DNA from: Pseudoalteromonas ruthenica
GTDB lineage: Bacteria > Pseudomonadota > Gammaproteobacteria > Enterobacterales > Alteromonadaceae
DNA: 64,000 nt
Assembly: GCF_008808095.1 (NCBI RefSeq)
Contig: NZ_CP023396.1
Location: 434,001-498,000, forward strand
Direction of reading: 5' to 3'
A program made the position numbers and the translations under genes. The notes beneath the pieces are model-generated. The model saw only the letters and a list, made by a program, of their open reading frames with translations. It had not been told where the DNA came from and did no database searches. Below, piece after piece: positions 49,539 through 57,281 of this stretch; the first letter of the stretch is position 1, and every line of letters starts with the position of its first letter.

Positions 49539-50732
49539 ATGTTCTCACAATTAAAACCTTTACCGACAGATCCAATTCTTGGGCTTATGGCTGCGTTTAA
49601 AGCCGACACCAATGACAAAAAAATTGACCTAGGTGTTGGCGTATACAAAGACGAGCAAGGGCAAACCCCTGTATTGAAGGCCGTTAAAAAGGCTGAAGAG
49701 TTTCGTCTCGCCAATGAAACCACTAAGTCATACATTGGGCTGGCCGGTAATTTGGAATATTGTCAGAAAATGGAGCAACTGCTACTTGGCGATGCTCACC
49801 CGGCTTTGCTAGCGGACCGTGTGCGTACAGCTCAGGCCCCAGGTGGCACGGGTTCGTTACGGGTGGCGGCAGAGTTCATTAAGCGTTGTAATGAGCAAGC
49901 CACGGTGTGGGTGACTACGCCAACATGGGCTAACCACATTAGCCTATTTGAAGCGGCTGGCCTGAATGTGAAAGAGTACCCTTACTATGACTATGATAAC
50001 AAAGGTTTGTTATTTGATGACATGGTGAATACGCTCAGCCAAGTGCCTGCGGGTGATGTGGTGCTGTTACATGCATGTTGTCACAACCCAAGCGGCATGG
50101 ACTTGAATTTTGCGCAGTGGCAAAAAGTAGCTGAAATCGCTAAAGTTCAAGGCTTTACAGTACTGGTTGATATCGCCTATCAAGGTTTTGGTACGAGTTT
50201 GGATGAGGATGCTGCGGGTTTGCGCCATTTGGCCTCGCAGGTAGATGAGCTAATCATTTGTTCGTCATGTTCGAAAAATTTCGGCTTATACCGTGAGCGT
50301 ATTGGTGCGTGTTCGGTGATCTCAAAAGATCAAGCCACCGCTGATATTGCTAATTCAGTGATGCTCAGTGTGGTACGCAGTATTTACTCGATGCCGCCGG
50401 CACACGGTGCGGATATTGTTAATACTATTCTTAGTAGCGATGAGCTAACTGCGATGTGGCACCAAGAGCTTGATGACATGCGCTCTCGTATCAATGGTTT
50501 GCGTTCATTGCTTAAGGATAAGTTAAACGACAAATGCGAAGGCATGGACTTCTCATTTATTGAACGCCAGCACGGTATGTTCTCTTTCCTAGGGATTAAC
50601 AAAGAACAGATCGAACGCCTACAAAAAGAGTACTCAATCTACATTGTCAGTTCTAGCCGTGTAAATGTGGCAGGGGTAAGCAAAGATAATATCGATTACT
50701 TTGCCGATGCCGTTGCAGCGGTTACTAAGTAA
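49539..50732 (+). CDS. tyrB: Aromatic/aspartate aminotransferase, class I
   Basis: A 397-residue PLP-dependent aminotransferase that matches the AspC/TyrB family in length and motifs: ILGLMAAFKADTNDKKIDLG, HACCHNPSGMDL, and the PLP lysine in CSSCSKNFGLYRERIGA. The transamination of aromatic amino acids or aspartate with 2-oxoglutarate is the expected reaction. The symbol is assigned by similarity; AspC versus TyrB substrate preference cannot be settled by reading. Single gene with its own terminator. Confidence 0.88.
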   Translation: MFSQLKPLPTDPILGLMAAFKADTNDKKIDLGVGVYKDEQGQTPVLKAVKKAEEFRLANETTKSYIGLAGNLEYCQKMEQLLLGDAHPALLADRVRTAQAPGGTGSLRVAAEFIKRCNEQATVWVTTPTWANHISLFEAAGLNVKEYPYYDYDNKGLLFDDMVNTLSQVPAGDVVLLHACCHNPSGMDLNFAQWQKVAEIAKVQGFTVLVDIAYQGFGTSLDEDAAGLRHLASQVDELIICSSCSKNFGLYRERIGACSVISKDQATADIANSVMLSVVRSIYSMPPAHGADIVNTILSSDELTAMWHQELDDMRSRINGLRSLLKDKLNDKCEGMDFSFIERQHGMFSFLGINKEQIERLQKEYSIYIVSSSRVNVAGVSKDNIDYFADAVAAVTK

Positions 50733-50748
50733 CGCGAATGATAAAAAA

Positions 50749-50771
50749 AGCCAGCAATGCTGGCTTTTTTT
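50749..50771. terminator. Bidirectional terminator after the aminotransferase gene
   Basis: The stem AGCCAGC / GCTGGCT with loop AAT is flanked by an A run and a T run, between convergent genes. Confidence 0.92.
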
Positions 50772-50788
50772 ATGTCTAAGAAATAGCT

Positions 50789-51100
50789 TTACGCTTCTTT
50801 GGCTTTGAGCTCAGTAACATTTTCCTTATCACTTGGCTCTTTGCTGGCTTTTTTTGTGACCTTTGCTGCAGGCTTAGTACCTTTAAGTACGTGCATAAAG
50901 TCGTCTTTTTGTTTTGCTATTTCCAGCGACAGGCTTTCTACTTGTTGCTCACTTAAGGGAACATCAACGCCGCCTAATAACTCTTCTAAGCTTTCGGCAA
51001 TATCGAGCATCTTATCATAGGCATCGGCTTCTTTTTTGCTAGTAAAGGTCATGCGCTCGACTCCGTCTCGTTCTACAACGTATTTAGTTACAACAGCCAT
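50789..51100 (-). CDS. yebG: YebG, SOS-regulated DNA damage protein
   Basis: A 103-residue protein matching YebG: MAVVTKYVVERDGVERMTFT and SKKEADAYDKMLDIAESLEE, with a Lys/Glu-rich tail. The function is not established beyond SOS induction. A perfect LexA box lies 17 bases upstream of the ATG, which strongly supports the assignment and regulation. Confidence 0.94.
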   Translation of the reverse strand: MAVVTKYVVERDGVERMTFTSKKEADAYDKMLDIAESLEELLGGVDVPLSEQQVESLSLEIAKQKDDFMHVLKGTKPAAKVTKKASKEPSDKENVTELKAKEA

Positions 51101-51116
51101 GGCTTCTCCTCAAGGG

Positions 51117-51136
51117 TACTGTTTTTTTATACAGTA
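51117..51136 (-). promoter_or_regulatory. LexA box upstream of yebG
   Basis: TACTGT-TTTTTTAT-ACAGTA fits CTGT-N8-ACAG with extended flanking TA bases on both sides. The half-sites are perfectly complementary. It sits in the short promoter region between yebG and the ComEA-like gene, nearest to yebG. Confidence 0.92.
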
Positions 51137-51316
51137 AGGGTAGTGGTTGGCGATTCGCCCGTCAAGGGTTTTAATCATTCCTTTTAAAGGGTTAAGCATT
51201 TTTACCACAAAAAAGCACGACTTTATCGTTAGTTTTATTTGACACATCTCAGTAATTATTCTTTATTTAATTTTGAAGTAACAAGGATTTTTACTTTAAC
51301 TTCTAAGGAGAGAAGC

Positions 51317-51613
51317 ATGAAGCTACTAACCGCACTCTACACCACCTGTGCGCTTGTACTTACCCCAGCAGTGGTCGCTGCTGAGGCACCTCAACAAGCG
51401 AGTGAGCAGGTAACCCCAGCCAAACTTGATATTAACCAAGCATCCAAAGAACAGCTACAATCGCTGCCGGGCATTGGCCCCACTAAAGCAGCCGCCATCA
51501 TCGAATATCGTCAGGTGCAAGGCAATTTCCGTAGTGTTGATGAGCTAGACGCTGTGCCAGGTATTGGTGCAAGTACGTTGGCGCAAATTCGGGAATTGGT
51601 GAAGGTAAGATAG
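51317..51613 (+). CDS. ComEA-like helix-hairpin-helix protein
   Basis: A 98-residue secreted or periplasmic protein. The signal peptide (LLTALYTTCALVLTPAVVAA) is followed by two helix-hairpin-helix motifs (LDINQASKEQLQSLPGIGP and VDELDAVPGIGASTLAQI). In naturally transformable bacteria, ComEA binds incoming DNA in the periplasm. The family is also widespread in non-competent species. The ATG at 51317 follows AAGGAGAG; the longer frame to 51239 lacks a good start. Confidence 0.88.
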   Translation: MKLLTALYTTCALVLTPAVVAAEAPQQASEQVTPAKLDINQASKEQLQSLPGIGPTKAAAIIEYRQVQGNFRSVDELDAVPGIGASTLAQIRELVKVR

Positions 51614-51637
51614 TGGCAAAGTATTGCTGATAAACCA

Positions 51638-51663
51638 AAGGGCAACGTTTAGTTGCCCTTTTT
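51638..51663. terminator. Terminator overlapping a convergent stop codon
   Basis: The stem AAGGGCAAC / GTTGCCCTT with loop GTTTA and a T run follows the ComEA-like gene. The convergent small membrane protein gene ends inside it, with its stop codon in the loop and its last codons in one arm. Confidence 0.88.
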
Positions 51664-51951
51664 ATGTGCGGCGATGGCTTCTTCAAGGTGAAACAGCGCG
51701 AATGCGTGGCGCACTGGGAGCACAATAATAGGATAGGCGATGCCGGCTAAGAGCAGCCATGGCAACATGTGCCAGCCTTCAAAGCGCACCAGCAGCAGAA
51801 ATAGTGGGGTGATCAGCAACAGTTTAATAATATTGAGCATGACTCGGCGCTGCGCTGATAGCCTGTTTAATGAATCCGTTACTATAGCAAGTCGCTCATT
51901 GTGACTGAGCGACTTGAGTTTCGGAATTTGACTGGGAAGAAAGTAAATCAT
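51649..51951 (-). CDS. Small hypothetical membrane protein
   Basis: A 100-residue protein not recognised with confidence. It has two adjacent hydrophobic helices (MLNIIKLLLITPLFLLLV and MLPWLLLAGIAYPIIVLPV) after a basic N-terminal region and ends HKKGN. It overlaps dsbB by 4 bases, so it is expressed with it. The 3' end is embedded in a terminator. It may be one of the alteromonad-specific small membrane families. Confidence 0.7.
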   Translation of the reverse strand: MIYFLPSQIPKLKSLSHNERLAIVTDSLNRLSAQRRVMLNIIKLLLITPLFLLLVRFEGWHMLPWLLLAGIAYPIIVLPVRHAFALFHLEEAIAAHKKGN

Positions 51952-52469
51952 GAAACCTTAGGTTTATAAAAAAAGCTGCTTAAGGTAATGATAATTGCAA
52001 CGACTGCCATCACCGCAAAGATCACTTGCATCCACCCAGGCATTGATAACCCCATAAATTGCCAATCAATGTTGCCACAATCACCGGTAGCAGCAAAAAA
52101 GCTCGGCAGCCACTCGTGTAAAGGCATAAAGCTTGGGAAGTTAGGTTCAAACTCGCATACGAAGGCAAAGGGATCTGTGGTGGTTTGCATCATGATATGT
52201 TCTTTGGCGAGCAAGAAACCCCAAACACTGGCAACCAGCCAACTCGCCAGCGCCACTAGGCGTAAATACATATTTTGTGGATTAATACAGCCTAGTAAGG
52301 CCGCAAATAGCACACCCAAGACTGCTGTACGCTGATAAATGCACATAATGCATGGCGCTAAGTCCATGGCATATTGGAAATACAAAGCAGTTGCTTCGAA
52401 TACGGTGGCAATCACCGCTAACAGTACCCAAGGCGCACGTTGGTGCGATAGCTTACCTAACCAGCTCAT
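51948..52469 (-). CDS. dsbB: DsbB, disulfide bond formation membrane protein
   Basis: A 173-residue four-helix inner-membrane protein that reoxidises DsbA and passes electrons to quinone. The first redox pair is in APCIMCIYQR (CxxC), and the second pair is formed by Cys in FVCEFEPNF and in GDCGN. Length is normal for the family. In E. coli dsbB is near nhaB and fadR. Here fadR lies about 7 kb away, beyond the cassette region. Confidence 0.95.
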   Translation of the reverse strand: MSWLGKLSHQRAPWVLLAVIATVFEATALYFQYAMDLAPCIMCIYQRTAVLGVLFAALLGCINPQNMYLRLVALASWLVASVWGFLLAKEHIMMQTTTDPFAFVCEFEPNFPSFMPLHEWLPSFFAATGDCGNIDWQFMGLSMPGWMQVIFAVMAVVAIIITLSSFFYKPKVS

Positions 52470-52902
52470 AGTTAACTCACATCGTTATTGATGGGCTGAT
52501 TATGCCACGCCCTCGGCGCTATGCAAGCGTCTTTGCGGGCGTAAAGGTAAGCTCATTGGCGTGCCTAAGCACTTAATTTAGCGCCATTTGTGTACAAGCT
52601 AGCGTTGTTAAGTGAACAAAAAAGCTAATGAATCACTCAAAGCGGTAGGCTGGCTTCCGTTTTTGCTTATGAATCAGTGAAAATGAACAAAAAAATTATT
52701 TATTGAATTGATCGAAGAGCTATACACAGTGCGGAGCTAATGCCGATATTGAACGAATCAAAGTCTCGGCTTTCGACTAAATAAGTCCTTAATCTCTGGA
52801 AAGTACTTACAGGAGAGCATAGTATTCTCAGCATCAATTAGTGTTATATTCGATTTGCAAGTGAATGTAATAAGGAGGTTGTATGCGGGGAATTATATCT
52901 AG
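52470..52902. other. 433-base boundary region with an attC-like palindrome
   Basis: No convincing gene. At 52570-52614 there is an imperfect palindrome with ends CACTTAA and GTTAAGTG and the inner arms AGCGCC.../...GCTAGCG. GTTAAGT fits the attC R' consensus GTTRRRY. This may mark the left edge of the cassette array. The AT content rises from here rightward. A short reading frame with a strong ribosome site begins at 52883. Confidence 0.5.
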
Positions 52903-52906
52903 GTGA
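52883..52906 (+). CDS. Seven-codon leader ORF (MRGIISR)
   Basis: An ATG directly preceded by a near-perfect ribosome site (AAGGAGGT, 52872-52879) opens a 7-codon frame. Its TGA overlaps the GTG start of the next gene. This resembles the short ORF-11 that boosts translation of cassette genes at attI1 by coupling. Function is inferred. Confidence 0.45.
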   Translation: MRGIISR

Positions 52907-53211
52907 GCATGAATAGAATCGCAACGTTAGTTGGGTCACTTCGAAAAGCTTATCCGGAAATAGAATCTTGTAAATTCGAACTAATTTTTTCTTTCCCTAC
53001 TGAAGAAGCGGCCAAAGAGTATTTCAGAAAAACCTATCACTGGGAACATCATGATGGGATGATTAAATATCAACTTAACGGTGAATGTTTCTCGGGCTTT
53101 AAGACTGAAATAGAATTAAATACCAACTATATTAAACACTTAACGGGCTGTTATGTAGATTTGGCATCAGAAACCCAAGGTAGCCTTCACCGTTGGAAGC
53201 TATGGATTTGA
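52903..53211 (+). CDS. Hypothetical protein
   Basis: A 102-residue protein not recognised. It is Phe/Glu/Tyr-rich (CKFELIFSFPTEEAAKEYF) with no signal peptide or membrane segment. The GTG at 52903 overlaps the stop of a 7-codon leader with a strong ribosome site; the ATG at 52909 is an alternative and has no own ribosome site. It would be expressed together with the GNAT gene that begins 23 bases after it. Confidence 0.6.
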   Translation: MSMNRIATLVGSLRKAYPEIESCKFELIFSFPTEEAAKEYFRKTYHWEHHDGMIKYQLNGECFSGFKTEIELNTNYIKHLTGCYVDLASETQGSLHRWKLWI

Positions 53212-53234
53212 GCCTTAATAAGAACGAGCACCAA

Positions 53235-53729
53235 ATGGAAATCAAAGTAAGGAAAACTAAAACAACTGACAGTGGCACATTGTGTATGCTGTGGCAGTTT
53301 TACCAATATCACCAAAGTTCATTTGATCAAGAGGATGTAGGTACTGACGGGCGCTTTGATATTGATGAACAATACCTCAATTCCGTTGTTTGCGGTGAAC
53401 AAGAGTGTGCCGCTTATCTAATTTTTGTTTCTGACCAGATTGCAGGCTTTGCCACTGTTGAGACGACCGAGATTCGGGGTAAAGAAATGCCGGAATTGGC
53501 TGATATATTTATCCTCCCTAAATATCGAAAGCAAGGTGTCGGGAAATTTGTCGTTCAACACTTGATGCAAGCTGTGAGCAAACAATGGCATGTAGCAGTT
53601 TATATAAACGACGGCTTGGCGTCGAAGTTTTGGAGTAACTTGTTTACTCAATTAAATGTGGCTCTTGTTGAGAGAGTGGAGCCTGCTGAAACAGAAGGCT
53701 TTCACGAGTTTGTCATTACCAATGCCTAA
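53235..53729 (+). CDS. GNAT-family N-acetyltransferase
   Basis: A 164-residue GNAT protein. The acetyl-CoA loop region is DIFILPKYRKQGVGKFVVQH, where RKQGVG matches the R/Q-x-x-G-x-G/A motif. The upstream strand LIFVSDQIAGFATVET is typical. The substrate is unknown; such enzymes are common integron cassette cargo. The start at 53235 avoids overlap with the previous gene; an upstream frame to 53193 is possible. The stop lies inside GCCTAAC, a consensus attC R'' box. Confidence 0.82.
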   Translation: MEIKVRKTKTTDSGTLCMLWQFYQYHQSSFDQEDVGTDGRFDIDEQYLNSVVCGEQECAAYLIFVSDQIAGFATVETTEIRGKEMPELADIFILPKYRKQGVGKFVVQHLMQAVSKQWHVAVYINDGLASKFWSNLFTQLNVALVERVEPAETEGFHEFVITNA

Positions 53730-53830
53730 CAGAATAAATACGTGAACGACGTTGTAAGCTTGGCTGACACTCGCTTCTCGTTCAAGCTTAAAACGGCTCG
53801 TATCATGGAGCAGAACACACAAGGAAAGTT
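53724..53830 (+). repeat. Candidate attC site A
   Basis: It begins with GCCTAAC, a perfect R'' consensus enclosing the GNAT stop, and ends near GTTATG at the next gene's start. Inside is an inverted pair with arms CGTTGTAAGCTTG and CAAGCTTAAAACG. The outer arms pair poorly, so this is a moderate candidate. Confidence 0.45.
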
Positions 53831-54937
53831 ATGATTAGAACTATCTTGATAATATCGGGGGCTTTTTTTGCCAACGTTTCTATTGGCAAAGAAATTAAAG
53901 ATATATATGAGCTCACAAAACGTTTGGACGATGGTGTACCGCAAATTTTAGAAAAGCACAAAGCTCCCGGCGTTGCTCTGGCATTCGTTAATGGAAGTAG
54001 AGTTGTGGGCTTTCGTTCCTATGGTTTTGCTGACGTTGCGGCTAAAACTGAAATTACTCAAAGGACTTTGTTCAATATAGGCTCTATTTCTAAGCTGGTA
54101 ACTGCTTGGGGAGCAATGCAATTAGTCGCTCAAGGCAAAGTGGATCTCGATACACCAATTAATCAATATCTTAAACGCTGGCAAATTCCCCAATCTGATT
54201 TTGATGTAAAAAAAGTCACACTAAGAAATATTCTGTCCCACACTTCCGGCCTGTCTTTGGGACCTTATACAGGGTGGGAGTCTCGCGACAAGTTATCCTC
54301 TATTGTCGACTCACTAAATGGTAATAACAACGGCGCTGGACCCGTTGAACTTATCCATGCGCCAAATACAAAGTGGTCTTATTCCGGTGGTGGATATTCA
54401 GTGGTACAACTGTTAATTGAAGATGTATCCGGCATGACATTTGAAGCTTATATGCAGAAAAATGTATTCGAACCTCTGAATATGAAGGATTCTACGTTCA
54501 ATATTACTGAGATAGTAATGAGTAAGTCGGCAACACCTTATGATGATACCGGTAAAGTCACGGGTATGGTGTACTTCAATGAACAAGCAGCGGCGGGCTT
54601 ACAAACAACGGCTGTAGATTTAGCTCGCTTCAATATGGCAGTTTTGCGTAATAGCGATGGACATTATAACGGTTCAATTTTGTTGCCAGAAAAGCTCATA
54701 GATCTAATGATTAAGCCAGCTCCAAATACTAACGGGCGCTGGAGCATGAGCTATGTTGTGGACACAGAAAACAACAGTCTCGGATTTGCTGGATTTAATC
54801 GAGGTTGGGTCTCTCTATCACGTTCTGTCACAGACCTAAATTTTGGTTACGTGATATTAAATAATAGTAGTATCGGTGCTGTGAACAATGAAATTGATAG
54901 CCTCATACTTTCTACCGTTAAACAAGAGCACAATTAA
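53831..54937 (+). CDS. Class C beta-lactamase-family serine hydrolase
   Basis: A 368-residue protein with a signal peptide (IRTILIISGAFFANVSIG) and the serine hydrolase motif SISK (Ser85, Lys88). The tyrosine motif is YSGGGYS, instead of the YxN of true AmpC enzymes. The family includes esterases, D-aminopeptidases and penicillin-binding proteins, so antibiotic resistance cannot be inferred. It is the largest typical cassette gene here. Ribosome site AGGAAAG; the ATG overlaps a GTTATG core. Confidence 0.85.
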   Translation: MIRTILIISGAFFANVSIGKEIKDIYELTKRLDDGVPQILEKHKAPGVALAFVNGSRVVGFRSYGFADVAAKTEITQRTLFNIGSISKLVTAWGAMQLVAQGKVDLDTPINQYLKRWQIPQSDFDVKKVTLRNILSHTSGLSLGPYTGWESRDKLSSIVDSLNGNNNGAGPVELIHAPNTKWSYSGGGYSVVQLLIEDVSGMTFEAYMQKNVFEPLNMKDSTFNITEIVMSKSATPYDDTGKVTGMVYFNEQAAAGLQTTAVDLARFNMAVLRNSDGHYNGSILLPEKLIDLMIKPAPNTNGRWSMSYVVDTENNSLGFAGFNRGWVSLSRSVTDLNFGYVILNNSSIGAVNNEIDSLILSTVKQEHN

Positions 54938-55001
54938 ATTACATAAAAAACACTTTCAGTGGATAGGCTGCGGTGCCTGCATGTTATGTGTCGAGGAAGC
55001 T

Positions 55002-55244
55002 ATGAAGCCCAAGAAGCCAACAATCATGGGAATGGCAGAGTTTGAGCCATCAGCGAGGTGTCCTAATTGTACATTGATAATGTATTTGGGAAACAAATGT
55101 CCGCATTATGATTATTTACTGAGCCAGTCAGAACAAAGAGCTCAAAATTTGTTTTGGAGAAAGTCTAGAAACACAGGTTATGTGTATGGCTTTATGTTTT
55201 TCATTATTTTCCTATTTATACTGTCTTGGTTGCTTAGCATGTAG
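55002..55244 (+). CDS. Zinc-ribbon plus transmembrane small protein
   Basis: An 80-residue protein not recognised by name. A short zinc-binding-like pair, CPNC and a second CPHY, sits in the N-terminal half, followed by a C-terminal membrane helix (FMFFIIFLFILSWLLSM). The start at ATG 55002 follows GAGGAA. The frame extends upstream to 54888, through the end of the hydrolase gene and the intergenic region, and that part is not likely to be coding. Confidence 0.62.
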   Translation: MKPKKPTIMGMAEFEPSARCPNCTLIMYLGNKCPHYDYLLSQSEQRAQNLFWRKSRNTGYVYGFMFFIIFLFILSWLLSM

Positions 55245-55341
55245 CCTCAATCAAAGGTGTCTAAGTTTTATGCGGAGCTGTAAATTTAGCCAACTATGTT
55301 TAGTCGATTATAAAGGTGCTTGAAAAACCAAGGTTCAATAT

Positions 55342-55764
55342 ATGTTCTGGAGAAGTTTGTTAATTGGGTTAACAACAGTGTTTGCTTGGCTACCTGCATC
55401 ATTTCTTATGATATTTGCGCTAATCGGCTTGTTTGGTGGCGTTGCAAATATTTTCACTATGCCGATTGGTTTCAGCTTACAATGGATTCTTTGTTCCTTG
55501 GGTGGAATACTTGGCTATGTAGTATTAACCTCTGTGAGTTGGGGTTTCAAGCTCAAGCATAAAGTTCGATTGTTATTTCTTATTTTTGGCTTTTTGTCTC
55601 TAATATTCACTCATTCCTCAGTCATTGACCTTGATGGTGACTTATTCAAATTAGGTGATGGTTGGGTTGAGCTCTATATGCTTTTATGCCCAGCTATATT
55701 TTTAGCTGTTCACATAGTCTTGCACTTGTTTTGGATGTCGCAAGACAATTTAGCAAGTGCATAA
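55342..55764 (+). CDS. Hypothetical multi-span membrane protein
   Basis: A 140-residue protein with four predicted transmembrane helices, for example LIGLTTVFAWLPASFLMIFA and VRLLFLIFGFLSLIFTH, and a final LLCPAIFLAVHIVLHLFW. No family recognised. The ATG at 55342 follows a GGTTCAATAT region with weak ribosome signal. A second overlapping frame from 55320 is noise. An attC-like site follows 14 bases after the stop. Confidence 0.65.
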   Translation: MFWRSLLIGLTTVFAWLPASFLMIFALIGLFGGVANIFTMPIGFSLQWILCSLGGILGYVVLTSVSWGFKLKHKVRLLFLIFGFLSLIFTHSSVIDLDGDLFKLGDGWVELYMLLCPAIFLAVHIVLHLFWMSQDNLASA

Positions 55765-55777
55765 TCTATTAATGGGA

Positions 55778-55848
55778 GTTAAACCCTTGACTAGCGTTTG
55801 TCTTTCGCTCGTTTTAATCATGTGCATGCAGCTATGAACGGGCGTTAC
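55778..55848 (+). repeat. Candidate attC site D
   Basis: A 71-base element. The left arm GTTAAACCCTTGACTAGC (55778-55795) and right arm GCTATGAACGGGCGTTAC (55831-55848) are complementary at 11 of 18 positions. The right end GCGTTAC matches the most frequent attC end in these genomes. Confidence 0.55.
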
Positions 55849-55864
55849 TTTCACAGGGGATGAT

Positions 55865-56317
55865 ATGGAAATCGAAGACTTAATAAGCATTTTACAATCT
55901 GGCAACGAACGTGAGATATCGGATATTTCATATAGCCTGATGAATGTGTCAGACAATACCTTTTTACAAAATCTCGCGGGCAGCCTTGAGTTAATAACGC
56001 CATTGTCTAGTTCTTCTTATTGGTCCTCTCAAGGAAATAAGCACCGCGTGCGTGTATCAATAGATAGAATTACAACGTTTCTCGAGGCTGTGAGAACAAC
56101 GGGCTGCAGGTGCGCGAAATACCTCCAGCTACCTTACTTTGCCCACAGTGAAGCGGATAAAGGCATGATAGAGATAATATTAAATGAGGCAGACCCACAA
56201 ACGAGGAAGTCGAAAATCACCTGTCAATGTACAGCTTGTGCTCAATACTATGTTGCGCATGAGTTCGACGCGGGATTTGGGCGCAGAGCTCAGTGGGAAA
56301 AGCTCGCAAAACCATGA
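55865..56317 (+). CDS. Hypothetical protein with a cysteine-rich C-terminus
   Basis: A 150-residue protein not recognised. The N-terminus is acidic and Leu/Ile-rich (MEIEDLISILQSGNEREISD). The C-terminal third carries GCRCAKY and CQCTACAQYY, five cysteines that could bind zinc, and ends RAQWEKLAKP. It directly follows candidate attC site D. Ribosome site AGGGGATGAT. A zinc-binding role is inference only. Confidence 0.6.
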   Translation: MEIEDLISILQSGNEREISDISYSLMNVSDNTFLQNLAGSLELITPLSSSSYWSSQGNKHRVRVSIDRITTFLEAVRTTGCRCAKYLQLPYFAHSEADKGMIEIILNEADPQTRKSKITCQCTACAQYYVAHEFDAGFGRRAQWEKLAKP

Positions 56318-56411
56318 AAAAGATGCCTTCTACTGTTATTCCAATTTAAGAATCGGCTCGGTTACGGTAGGGTTGTTTTTGAGAATTCATCACGCAAAGA
56401 GGAATACTTAC

Positions 56412-56714
56412 TTGGAAACGGATCTTCAACAAAAATTGACAAATATTTTTAGCACCCGGCTGTTCAAATTTAACGGGCTTCCCGAAAAAGTAATATCAGA
56501 GCTTAATGCATTAATGCTTGAATATGGCGCAGAGCAATTACTGTTAGCCTGCCAAGCATTGCGACCTAAATTTGAACAAAACGCCGACTTCACACGCGGA
56601 AGTAGAGGAAAGTCTGGATTAGGTGGTGAGTTTTATATGGCCGCTGCAATGGAGCTCAAATACCTTCAGGAAGCCATGGTTTATATAAGAAGCAAAACCA
56701 CCGGGGCATCATAA
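56412..56714 (+). CDS. Hypothetical small protein (start uncertain)
   Basis: A 100-residue protein not recognised. From TTG 56412, which follows AAGAGGAA, it reads METDLQQKLTNIFSTRLF and is predicted helical, with EYGAEQLLLACQALRPKF. The same frame is open upstream to an ATG at 56184, but that part overlaps the previous gene and shows no feature. The stop lies inside CATAAC, the left core of the next attC-like site, exactly as for the cassettes at 57954 and 59085. This supports a real cassette gene end. Confidence 0.55.
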   Translation: METDLQQKLTNIFSTRLFKFNGLPEKVISELNALMLEYGAEQLLLACQALRPKFEQNADFTRGSRGKSGLGGEFYMAAAMELKYLQEAMVYIRSKTTGAS

Positions 56715-56768
56715 CCATGTAGTGTGGTGCTCTGCTATAAGGCTGGAGCATAAGCCAATTAGTTATGC
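56710..56768 (+). repeat. attC-like site G
   Basis: A 59-base element from CATAAC to GTTATG with an inner pair TGCTC / GAGCA and a loop TGCTATAAG-type centre. The outer cores are exact complements. It includes the stop codon of the preceding gene. The next cassette starts TTATGC, and GCATAA follows that cassette's gene, as expected. Confidence 0.65.
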
Positions 56769-56786
56769 AATGAAGAAAAGTAAGGG

Positions 56787-57281
56787 ATGACTATGAATGA
56801 ACACTTGGATAAGAAGTTATTAGGATTTATTGAAACGTATAACAAGCTATTATCAACTTTTGACTATGGAGTAGGTGAGTTTCAAAGAGATATTGCCTTA
56901 GGAATGATTTATGTTTTGGTCGACGCTCAGGCTGCTTGTTGGAACTCTCTAGAGGAGTTAAAGCTGCAGCTCGCAATCAATGCGTTCAACTCTGATGAAA
57001 TGCTTAAAAACATTAGAGACGATGTGTCGGACAACACTTCTCTGAGTTTTAATTATTGCTATTCCCCAATTGCTATGAAGGCGTTTGCAGAATTAGGTTA
57101 CCTAAATCTTTCCACGCTTATTTATATACGAGATCGGTTGGCTCATGAAGTTCATAAGCACAGGAATGCTAGCCCAATGGCGGCCTGTATGCTTAACGTT
57201 CAGGGTGATTCTATGAATTGCAGCATTCTTAATGACTGCATTGAAATTATGGAGAAAAGAGTTAACGGAGCGAATGCATAA
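56787..57281 (+). CDS. Hypothetical protein
   Basis: A 164-residue protein not recognised. It is predicted helical and soluble, with MALGMIYVLVDAQAACW-like core (FQRDIALGMIYVLVDAQAAC) and RDRLAHEVHKH, reminiscent of DUF-type helical bundles but without a firm match. The ATG 56787 (or 56793) follows AAGGGATG. The stop TAA is within GCATAA, complementary to the cassette's first bases TTATGC. Confidence 0.62.
   Translation: MTMNEHLDKKLLGFIETYNKLLSTFDYGVGEFQRDIALGMIYVLVDAQAACWNSLEELKLQLAINAFNSDEMLKNIRDDVSDNTSLSFNYCYSPIAMKAFAELGYLNLSTLIYIRDRLAHEVHKHRNASPMAACMLNVQGDSMNCSILNDCIEIMEKRVNGANA

Noticed and set aside
53138..53150. ACTTAAC followed by GTTATG inside the 52903 gene, resembling attC cores.
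   Set aside because: The spacing is too short for an attC hairpin and it lies in coding sequence.
53831..54937. Calling the serine hydrolase an antibiotic-resistance beta-lactamase.
   Set aside because: The YxN motif is not the AmpC form and the family is broad; resistance cannot be inferred.
54941..54989. A possible attC between CATAA and GTTATG after the beta-lactamase-family gene.
   Set aside because: Only the outer six bases pair well; the inner arms are poor, so it was not listed as a site.
54888..55001. Upstream extension of the zinc-ribbon gene into the beta-lactamase-family gene.
   Set aside because: It overlaps another gene and intergenic DNA; the ATG at 55002 has its own ribosome site.
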